NCBI GenBank assembly: GCA_934663625.1
Contig: CAKUKP010000078.1
Location: forward strand, 1 to 13,496
DNA from: an uncultured Clostridia bacterium
GTDB taxonomy: Bacteria > Bacillota > Clostridia > Christensenellales > Aristaeellaceae
DNA: 13,496 nucleotides
Direction of reading: 5' to 3'
Within the stretch, counting starts at the first letter, position 1. The number at the start of each line of letters is the position of its first letter. Both the position numbers and the translations under genes were made by a program. Positions 8,334 to 13,496 of this stretch are shown piece by piece. The notes below the pieces were generated by a model. The model saw only the letters and a list, made by a program, of their open reading frames with translations, did no database searches and was not told where the DNA came from.

Positions 8334-8356
8334 AAAAAAAGCGCCATAACCTGGCG
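8334..8356 (-). terminator. Probable Rho-independent terminator after the sugar transferase
   Basis: On the minus strand CGCCA-GGTTA-TGGCG (a 5-bp GC-rich stem, 5-nt loop) is followed by C and seven T residues. It begins about 35 nt after the stop codon of the initiating sugar transferase. The stem is short, so it may be leaky and act as an attenuator. It lies near the point where composition falls from GC-rich to AT-rich. I saw no convincing promoter between it and the GT2 start at 8258; a GATAAT lies in the gap, but without a matching -35 box. Confidence 0.6.
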
Positions 8357-8391
8357 ATACATTTTTCTGCCCTGTTTTTTCCCGCTCTTGA

Positions 8392-9843
8392 CTACGCGAT
8401 ATTCTCATCGTGATGATCGGCATGGTTTGGCGCGGTTTGGGCGATTTTTTCTTCGCCCATCGCCGTGGTTTTTCCCTGTTCTACGCCTTCGGTGCTTTCG
8501 GACATGAACAGAATGCGGATGGTGGCGAAGATGATCTTCAAATCCTCTACGATGCTCGGATTGGCGATGTACATCAAATCCATCTGGAGCTTATCATAGG
8601 GCGTGGAATTATACTTGCCGTAGATTTGCGCATAGCCGGTCAGACCCGCCTTTGCCTGAAGGCGCAGGCTGAATTCCGGAATTTCGCTTTCGTACTGGCG
8701 GGCAATTTCGGGGCGCTCCGGTCGGGGGCCGACCACGCTCATGCTGCCGCCGAGGATATTGAACAGCTGCGGCAGTTCATCCAGCCGGCACGCGCGGAGC
8801 ACGCGGCCGACCGGCGTGATTCGATCATCATTTTCACCGGTGGAAAGGCGCGCGACGCCATCCTTTTCGGCGTCGGTGCGCATGCTTCTGAATTTCAGAA
8901 TGTTAAACGCGCGGCCATTCTTGGTGAGCCGCTTCTGTCGGTAAAATACGGAGCCGCCGTCCTGCGCCTTTACCGCGATGGCGACGCCCAGCATCAGCGG
9001 GCTGGTGATCAGAATCACGATCGCGCTGGACACGATATCAAACGCGCGCTTGATCAGCAGATATTCCGGCGCGGGGCTATAGCGCTTCACGCGAAGCACC
9101 GGCAGATGGAACATATGCATCCGCTTCGCGCCGCTCATGATCACATCGCCGACGCGCGGGATCACATAGGTATCGATTCCGTGCGCCACGCAGTATTTCA
9201 GAATCTGGTTCCGTTCATGGCTCTGCACGCCGCAGAGGAAAACCGCGTCCAGATCATTCAGATCGCGCATATTCGTGCGCAGGCATGCCTCCGCCGTGCA
9301 GGAGCCCTGCACAGAAAAGCGCTTGCCCAGCCCGTATTGACCCAGCAGGTCGGTTATATCGCGATCGCGATCATAAACCACGAAGGTTTTCTGCCCGGCA
9401 AAGCGGCTGAAATACCAGACGTGCGCATATTTACACCAGAGAAAGCTGAAAAGTACCTGCCCCGCCAGCGCCGCCAGCGCGGGCAGAAGATTGGGAAAGC
9501 TGCCGCTCATCAGCCAGAGCGTGATAAACATAAACGCATCCGCCATGAGGATGCTCAGCAGCTGACTGAAGAACAGATCCGAAATACGCTTGAGCGAGAT
9601 CAGAAACGCATCGTACACGCGGCCGAAGAAGGAATACAGCAGCGTAAAGAGCAAAATCACACCCGCGCTGCGCAGCGGGGACGGGCGCATGATCACCCGA
9701 TTTACATAATAGAGCAGCCAACAGCCCGCGAAGGCGGCGACGATCAGAAGGATATTGAGCAGCTTCATCAGCCGAAGGCCAATATCATAATACAGCCCCT
9801 TCGCAGGCCTTTGACCCTTGATTTCTGGATTTGGCGTATGCAT
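8392..9843 (-). CDS. Polyprenyl-phosphate sugar-1-phosphate transferase (WbaP/CpsE type)
   Basis: Initiating enzyme of the pathway: transfers a sugar-1-phosphate from a UDP-sugar to undecaprenyl phosphate at the membrane. From the chosen start it has 483 aa. There are about four N-terminal membrane helices (roughly 28-46, 57-77, 92-112, 117-137), a Rossmann-like middle domain (about 150-250), then a re-entrant/membrane helix (268-290) and the bacterial sugar transferase catalytic domain. Its motifs are KFRSM (317-321), DELPQLFN (355-362), GPRPERPE (372-379) and KAGLTGYAQIYGKYN (398-412). The frame stays open upstream to 10050, but those 69 codons lie largely inside a repeat. The ATG at 9843 has AGGGGAG about 11 nt ahead and begins just before the first helix. 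An ATG 25 codons further in lacks a ribosome site. The C-terminal tail (448-483) beyond the domain is polar and ends HADHHDENIA, which is unusual. Substrate sugar (Glc, Gal or HexNAc) is not determinable. Confidence 0.92.
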   Translation of the reverse strand: MHTPNPEIKGQRPAKGLYYDIGLRLMKLLNILLIVAAFAGCWLLYYVNRVIMRPSPLRSAGVILLFTLLYSFFGRVYDAFLISLKRISDLFFSQLLSILMADAFMFITLWLMSGSFPNLLPALAALAGQVLFSFLWCKYAHVWYFSRFAGQKTFVVYDRDRDITDLLGQYGLGKRFSVQGSCTAEACLRTNMRDLNDLDAVFLCGVQSHERNQILKYCVAHGIDTYVIPRVGDVIMSGAKRMHMFHLPVLRVKRYSPAPEYLLIKRAFDIVSSAIVILITSPLMLGVAIAVKAQDGGSVFYRQKRLTKNGRAFNILKFRSMRTDAEKDGVARLSTGENDDRITPVGRVLRACRLDELPQLFNILGGSMSVVGPRPERPEIARQYESEIPEFSLRLQAKAGLTGYAQIYGKYNSTPYDKLQMDLMYIANPSIVEDLKIIFATIRILFMSESTEGVEQGKTTAMGEEKIAQTAPNHADHHDENIA

Positions 9844-9939
9844 ATGTATACACGCTCCCCTGTTTTCCAATTGTATCTGATAAGCGATGATGATCGCGAG
9901 TTTGCTTTTGTTTTGCTTTTGTATAGAAGGATGTTTTGG

Positions 9940-10089
9940 CTCCCTCTGATGAGGGAGCTGGCTGCACGCTTGCGTGCTGACTGAGGGAGAGAAGCCCGTT
10001 TCGCAGAGCTTGCCGGAATTCGGCAGGTGCGTTATCTCTCCTTCCGTCAAACCTGCGGTTTGACACCTTCCTCGTCAGAGGAAGGCAAG
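9940..10089. repeat. Hairpin repeat, copy 1 (150 bp)
   Basis: Starts with the palindrome CTCCCTCTGATGAGGGAG and ends with CTTCCTCGTCAGAGGAAG plus GCAAG. The two ends are imperfect inverted repeats of each other (15 of 18 positions), as in MITE-like or REP-like elements. Between them are a GCACG-CTTG-CGTGC hairpin, a central hairpin (CTTGCCG-GAATT-CGGCAGG), a GTCAAACC-TGC-GGTTTGAC hairpin, and a longer-range pairing of GAGGGAGAGA with TCTCTCCTTC. By eye it differs from copy 3 at five positions. Confidence 0.9.
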
Positions 10090-10100
10090 AGGCTACGAGG

Positions 10101-10247
10101 CTCCCTCTGATGAGGGAGCTGTCGGCACGCTTGCGAGCTGACTGAGGGAGAGAAGCCCGTTCCGCAGAACCTGCTGGATTCGACAGGTACGTTATCTCTC
10201 CTTCCGTCTGCCTTCGGCAGCCACCTTCCTCGTCAGAGGAAGGCAAG
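10101..10247. repeat. Hairpin repeat, copy 2 (147 bp)
   Basis: Same architecture and orientation as the other copies, 11 bp after copy 1. It is the most divergent: the fourth hairpin is CTGCC-TTC-GGCAG instead of GTCAAACC-TGC-GGTTTGAC, so the sequence changed while the stem was kept. It has one base deleted in the central hairpin and a T-to-A change in the second hairpin. Confidence 0.9.
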
Positions 10248-10266
10248 GGTTACGGCGTTCTTTTGT

Positions 10267-10416
10267 CTCCCTCTGATGAGGGAGCTGTCGGCACGCTTGC
10301 GTGCTGACTGAGGGAGAGAAGCCCGTTTCGCAGAGCTTGCCGGGATTCGACAGGTACGTTATCTCTCCTTCCGTCAAACCTGCGGTTTGACACCTTCCTC
10401 GTCAGAGGAAGGCAAG
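10267..10416. repeat. Hairpin repeat, copy 3 (150 bp)
   Basis: Nearly identical to copy 1 and in the same orientation, 19 bp after copy 2. The second hairpin is extended to GTCGGCACGC-TT-GCGTGCTGAC with one G-T pair. It begins about 30 bp beyond the stop codon of the ABC exporter. Transcripts from that gene would enter this folded region, which may stabilise the mRNA end or weaken read-through. The GGCTACGAG after it also follows copy 1. Confidence 0.9.
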
Positions 10417-10446
10417 GGCTACGAGATTGATGTACGATTACAGCGT

Positions 10447-12180
10447 TCATTCCAGCGCCGCCATGCCGGCGAGAAAGCCGTTTTCCCTGCCGATCAGGGC
10501 TTCTACCGTGCCCTGTTCCGCGATTTTGCCATCCTCCAGCACGATGGCGCGATCCGCCATGCGCACGGTGGAGAGCCGATGCGCGATCAGCACCACGGCG
10601 GTTTGCGCGCGCAGGCGGCGGATGATCTGATGGAACATCGCTTCGCTTTCGTAATCCAGCGCGCTGGTGGCTTCATCCAATATGATCAGACTCGGCTTGC
10701 CCAGCAGCACGCGCGCCAGCACGATGCGCTGGCGTTCGCCGCCGGACAGGCGAATGCCGCGGTCGCCCAGCGCCGTATCCATTCCTTCCGGCAGATGAGA
10801 AACGAAATCCCACGCCATCGCGGATTTCAGCGCATCGATCAAATCCTGTTCCGCGGCATTCGGATGGAAGCGCTGAAGATTTTCGCGCACGGACGCATTC
10901 AGGATCAGCGGATCCTGCGGCACATAGCCCGCCTGTCTGCGCCACGCGCGCAGGTTCGCCGCCGTCAGCGCGCGATCATCCACGTAAATCGCGCCCGCCG
11001 TGGGCAGCAGAAAGCCCAGCAGCAGGTTGACCGCCGTGGTTTTGCCCGCGCCGTTTCTGCCCAGCAGCGCCAGAATTTCGCCGCGCCGCAGGGAAAGGCT
11101 CACATCGCGCAGGGTTTCTTCCTCCGAATTGCGATAGGCAAAGGACACGCGATCAAACCGCGCGCTGCGCCAATCGGAAAAATCCACGTTTTCCGGCTCC
11201 GGTTCATCCTGCGCGCGCAGATCGGTAAAGGCGTTCATCAGCTTTTCATAGGCAGGGATACAGCTATCGATGCCCTGAATGCGCCCCTGCAAGCCCGAAA
11301 ACACCGGCCACAGGCGGGCGAACACGTATACCAGCACCACCAGCCGATCGGTTTCCACCCGCAGCCCCAGCGTGCAGACCAGATAAATACCCGCGATCAG
11401 CAGCGCGGCGGCGATGGAATACACCAGCGACGGCACCGAGCTTTGGCGCACATAGCGCATCTGTGCCGTTTTGAATTCGGTACTGATCTTTTCAAACAGC
11501 TGCGCGTGTTCCCGCTCCACGCCGTAGGCGCGCACTTCCTTGATGCTGGATAGCTGATTGTTCAATTCCGAATAGAACGCGCGGCCGATGCGAATCATTT
11601 CATCGCCGTAGGCGCGCGATTTTTTGCGCAGCGGCCGGAAGATCAGCAGCATGCACAGCCCCAGCGCGCACACCAGTACCGTGACCGGTGGGCTCATCAT
11701 CAGCGCGATGCCAAGCTGAATGGCGGCGCTGACCAGACTGGCGATCAGATGGATCACGCCGGAGATGCCATAGCTGACCTGCGCGCATTGCGATGTGAAC
11801 AGGCTGATGACGTCCGCATCCCGACCGGCAGCGATGCTTTCCCAGCTGGCTTCGGAAACCGCCGCATACAGCTTGCCGCGCAGCCGAAGGCCGGTATCTT
11901 CAATGAATTCACTTTCGCGAATCGAAAGCGAACGCGACAGCAGCGCCTTGATCGTGACCAGCAGCAGATAGGCGATCAGCAGAATCGCCACGCGCAGCGG
12001 ATAATCCAGCGCGTTGAACCAGCCGGGCAGGCGGCTATCGCCGATCTGTAACATATTCAAGAGCGGAATTAGCATCACGATGCCGATTCCGCCCAGGAGC
12101 GATATGCCGATATTCCAACCGAGGATGGTTAGAAACATCCTGCGATCGTTCCGCCAGACCTCGCGCAGCAGCGGCTTCAT
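10447..12180 (-). CDS. ABC exporter, fused membrane and ATPase domains (peptide-type)
   Basis: Half-transporter of 577 aa that would dimerise in the membrane and export a substrate using ATP. Residues 1-320 form the six-helix exporter membrane domain. Residues 340-577 form the ATPase with Walker A GRNGAGKTT (374-382), Q-loop Gln422 (GYVPQDPL), signature LSGGE (478-482), Walker B LIILDEATSAL (498-508) and switch His534 (IAHRLSTV). All catalytic residues are present. There is no N-terminal C39 peptidase domain, so it would not cleave a double-glycine leader. It starts 6 nt after the HprK/PqqD stop, strongly suggesting one transcript and a shared job, as in lasso-peptide-like clusters where a McjD-type exporter follows the RRE protein. 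A lipid or glycan exporter role is the alternative, as the polysaccharide locus already has its own Wzx. G+C is high (63% at 11641-11700). Confidence 0.9.
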   Translation of the reverse strand: MKPLLREVWRNDRRMFLTILGWNIGISLLGGIGIVMLIPLLNMLQIGDSRLPGWFNALDYPLRVAILLIAYLLLVTIKALLSRSLSIRESEFIEDTGLRLRGKLYAAVSEASWESIAAGRDADVISLFTSQCAQVSYGISGVIHLIASLVSAAIQLGIALMMSPPVTVLVCALGLCMLLIFRPLRKKSRAYGDEMIRIGRAFYSELNNQLSSIKEVRAYGVEREHAQLFEKISTEFKTAQMRYVRQSSVPSLVYSIAAALLIAGIYLVCTLGLRVETDRLVVLVYVFARLWPVFSGLQGRIQGIDSCIPAYEKLMNAFTDLRAQDEPEPENVDFSDWRSARFDRVSFAYRNSEEETLRDVSLSLRRGEILALLGRNGAGKTTAVNLLLGFLLPTAGAIYVDDRALTAANLRAWRRQAGYVPQDPLILNASVRENLQRFHPNAAEQDLIDALKSAMAWDFVSHLPEGMDTALGDRGIRLSGGERQRIVLARVLLGKPSLIILDEATSALDYESEAMFHQIIRRLRAQTAVVLIAHRLSTVRMADRAIVLEDGKIAEQGTVEALIGRENGFLAGMAALE

Positions 12181-12186
12181 CTGTGC

Positions 12187-13254
12187 TTAGCCCTCGATCA
12201 GACCCATATTCTGAAGCTGTTCCAGCAGCGCATCCAGATCGGCGGCGGCGGTGGCTTCATCGATTTCATATTCGGCGAGCATCGCGGCGAGCAGATCATC
12301 GCGCCCCACCGGATTTTCCAGCTGCTTATAGACGAACGCCGCCACTTCATTCAGCACCACCGCGCCCTCGAATTTGGCGATGTTATCGCCCGTAGGCATC
12401 ACGATGTGTTCATCCACGACGTTCCGCAGCACAAAACCCTCTTTAATCTTCATTTCCTGCGTTTCCTTCCTGATCTTTTCCGGATGATGGACGATGATAT
12501 CGTAAATCGCGCGCGCGTCCTGCGCATCCGGCCCGCAGAACACGCGGTAAACGGGCGTTTTTCGAATCAGCGATCGCACGTTGGACAGCGCCAGCACCGC
12601 CGAATCGGTATCCCACATGGGGATGAAGCATTGCTGCGTGATCACCCGCCGCGCCTGTTCCTCGCTGAGCGCGCGGACATAATTGGCGGGGGAACGGCGC
12701 ACCTCCAGAATGCAGCGAAGCGGCGCTTCCACATCCCGAAAAATCTGTTCCTTGCCGTCCCACGGAACGCCGCACGCCGTGCTTCCGTCCCGTTCCAGCC
12801 GAACCGCCGGTCGATCGCCGCTGATCCATTGCGCGCCGAGCCCATCCACCCACGCCTTCGCGCGCGTAGATTTGCCCAGCCCGCTATGACCGGTAAAGGC
12901 GACCGCAAAACCGTCCAGCTCCACGCACGCCGCGTGCAACGAAACGATCCCTTCATGGCAGAATCGGCATTCGAATGCCGTGCGGAGGAGGAAACGGCTA
13001 TTTTCTATATCATCAAAAGCCGTCACATTATCGCTGCAAACGTTTTTGCGCATTTGCTTGTAATTATTGTTCACGCTCACATAGACTGAACGATCACTAT
13101 TTGCAAAACAAAATGCCCAATTCACATTATTTCTGCAAACAATCAATTCGTCTGTTGATGCTTCCAGCCTGTACGTATCATCAAGCAACGGATAACCAGC
13201 ATCCCGGCAATCTTCAGTTCCGATTTCATTCATTATCGACGAATACAGGCTCAT
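12187..13254 (-). CDS. HprK-like P-loop kinase fused to a PqqD/RRE domain
   Basis: Two-domain cytoplasmic protein of 355 aa. Residues 1-105 are a variable N-terminal region. Residues 105-265 are an HPr-kinase-like P-loop core with SLHAACVELDG (105-115), Walker A GHSGLGKST (122-130) and SGDRPAV (145-151), the Asp-containing strand typical of these kinases. Residues 268-355 are a PqqD-type winged-helix RiPP recognition element (MKIKEGFVLRN, LNEVAAFVYKQLE, LLEQLQNMGLIEG). In known families, HprK homologues phosphorylate lasso peptides (paeninodin) and PqqD/B1 domains bind leader peptides; here both are in one chain. The start is supported by GGAG 8 nt upstream (13263-13266). It sits between a possible precursor peptide and the exporter. 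It is not canonical HPr kinase: that enzyme has a different N-terminal domain and lacks PqqD. The first ~85 codons are AT-rich, the rest GC-rich. The substrate is inferred. Confidence 0.85.
   Translation of the reverse strand: MSLYSSIMNEIGTEDCRDAGYPLLDDTYRLEASTDELIVCRNNVNWAFCFANSDRSVYVSVNNNYKQMRKNVCSDNVTAFDDIENSRFLLRTAFECRFCHEGIVSLHAACVELDGFAVAFTGHSGLGKSTRAKAWVDGLGAQWISGDRPAVRLERDGSTACGVPWDGKEQIFRDVEAPLRCILEVRRSPANYVRALSEEQARRVITQQCFIPMWDTDSAVLALSNVRSLIRKTPVYRVFCGPDAQDARAIYDIIVHHPEKIRKETQEMKIKEGFVLRNVVDEHIVMPTGDNIAKFEGAVVLNEVAAFVYKQLENPVGRDDLLAAMLAEYEIDEATAAADLDALLEQLQNMGLIEG
12464..12471 (-). promoter_or_regulatory. Possible internal ribosome-binding site before the PqqD domain
   Basis: AGGAAGGA on the minus strand lies 10 nt (from AAGGA) before an in-frame ATG at 12453, which opens exactly at the first residue of the PqqD domain (MKIKEGFVL). 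Translation from it would give a free 88-aa RRE protein, the size of a stand-alone PqqD. Sequence evidence only. Confidence 0.35.
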
Positions 13255-13282
13255 AGAACAAACTCCACAAAGGCTTCAGTTG

Positions 13283-13495
13283 CTACAGATGGAATGGACT
13301 CTCATCTTTGCAAGGATCCGAATTTGAATACTTTGAAACTGGCGAAAACTGGCGATAATCTCTACAGTCAGGAACGCCAGCCTGCGTTACAGCCTGAAAT
13401 ATAACCCTGTCGCAATTAAATGACCGTGCCTTTACCTGTTCCTGATATTGATAATCAATGTGTATTGCGACTGGCTTTTGATATAATGCTCGCAT
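13283..13495 (-). CDS. Candidate RiPP precursor peptide or C-terminus of an upstream gene
   Basis: A 70-codon open frame reaching the right edge; the ATG at 13495 is one base from the end, so its ribosome site and any upstream extension are invisible. It does not match a protein family I recognise. The N-terminus reads MRALYQKPVAIHIDYQYQ, with Tyr5-x-x-Pro8 as in the YxxP motif by which PqqD/B1 domains bind lasso-type leaders. The C-terminal part from Gly40 (GVPDCRDYRQ) is polar, with Cys44, Cys62 and several Ser. Asp46 is at ring position 7 counted from Gly40, but Thr37 is at -3 rather than the usual -2 and the leader Gly is missing, so a lasso fold is only a loose suggestion. It is 28 nt ahead of the kinase/PqqD gene on the same strand and has the same AT-rich composition as that gene's first part. 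Confidence 0.45.
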   Translation of the reverse strand: MRALYQKPVAIHIDYQYQEQVKARSFNCDRVIFQAVTQAGVPDCRDYRQFSPVSKYSNSDPCKDESPFHL

Positions 13496-13496
13496 G

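Larger units (their letters stand above)
9844..10446. other. 603-bp intergenic region with three hairpin repeats
   Basis: This is the only long stretch without a believable gene. It holds three direct copies of a 147-150 bp hairpin-rich element (9940-10416) and, next to the sugar transferase, about 96 bp of AT-richer DNA with a short internal repeat of AAAAGCAAA. Open frames on the minus strand here are products of the repeat: they share the same translated string (SPSVSTQAC...QLPHQ), lack ribosome sites and do not resemble proteins. I saw no convincing -35/-10 pair upstream of the sugar transferase; TACAAT around 9870 is the best -10 but has no -35 partner. Confidence 0.8.

Noticed and set aside
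9844..9940. Promoter for the sugar transferase (TACAAT as -10)
   Set aside because: No acceptable -35 box at the correct spacing, so I do not call it.
8410..9984. 524-codon plus-strand frame antisense to the sugar transferase
   Set aside because: Composition is His/Arg/Ala-rich and it mirrors the real gene; the minus-strand frame has complete catalytic motifs.
9940..10416. CRISPR-like array
   Set aside because: Units are 147-150 bp and hairpin-rich, spacers are only 11 and 19 bp, and no cas genes are present.
9785..10450. Several overlapping minus-strand frames with the same protein string
   Set aside because: They are translations of the three hairpin repeats, without ribosome sites or conserved-protein character.
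10387..11553. 388-codon plus-strand frame antisense to the ABC exporter
   Set aside because: Antisense shadow in GC-rich DNA; the exporter on the other strand has all ATPase motifs.
12187..13254. Canonical HPr kinase/phosphorylase of carbon catabolite control
   Set aside because: It lacks the usual N-terminal domain, carries a C-terminal PqqD domain, and lies in a peptide/export context instead of a carbon-control one.

Overview
The window looks like a chromosomal surface-polysaccharide (capsule/exopolysaccharide) locus from a Gram-positive, gut-type Clostridia-like Bacillota. The reasons are an EpsG-family polymerase, purine-rich Shine-Dalgarno sites, CapE/CapF-type FucNAc enzymes close to the staphylococcal ones, and tandem hairpin-rich intergenic repeats of a kind common in gut Clostridia. 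Genus and species cannot be named from the sequence. Every convincing gene lies on the minus strand, so transcription runs from the right end to the left end.

Right end (about 10447-13495), peptide-like module: a 70-codon open frame at the edge, whose N-terminus carries a Y-x-K-P motif like RiPP leader peptides, is followed 28 nt later by an HprK-like P-loop kinase fused to a PqqD/RRE domain. Six nt after that comes an ABC exporter (membrane domain plus ATPase). This resembles the peptide-recognition, phosphorylation and export parts of lasso-peptide-like RiPP clusters. No cyclase or protease is visible, so the product type is open.

Middle (9844-10446): about 600 bp without a gene, filled by three 147-150 bp hairpin-rich repeats in the same orientation. 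They separate the peptide module from the polysaccharide genes and create spurious open frames.

Left part (1-9843), Wzx/Wzy-type polysaccharide cluster in transcription order: a GC-rich polyprenyl-phosphate sugar-1-phosphate transferase (initiating enzyme), a probable Rho-independent terminator, then an AT-rich block with a GT2 glycosyltransferase, two GT-B glycosyltransferases, an EpsG-like polymerase, a third GT-B glycosyltransferase and a Wzx flippase. GC-rich capE and the beginning of capF follow, for UDP-L-FucNAc-pathway synthesis. Hand counts in 60-base samples give about 37-38% G+C in the wzy/wzx block and 63-72% in capE, the initiating transferase and the ABC gene. The repeat-unit-specific genes therefore look like a replaceable cassette between conserved flanks.

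Working model: the initiating transferase loads the first sugar-phosphate onto undecaprenyl phosphate. Up to four glycosyltransferases complete the unit, which includes an L-FucNAc-type sugar from CapE/CapF and an enzyme expected just beyond the left edge. Wzx flips the unit and the EpsG-like enzyme polymerises it outside. Whether the upstream peptide module is functionally tied to the polysaccharide or is only a neighbour cannot be decided here.
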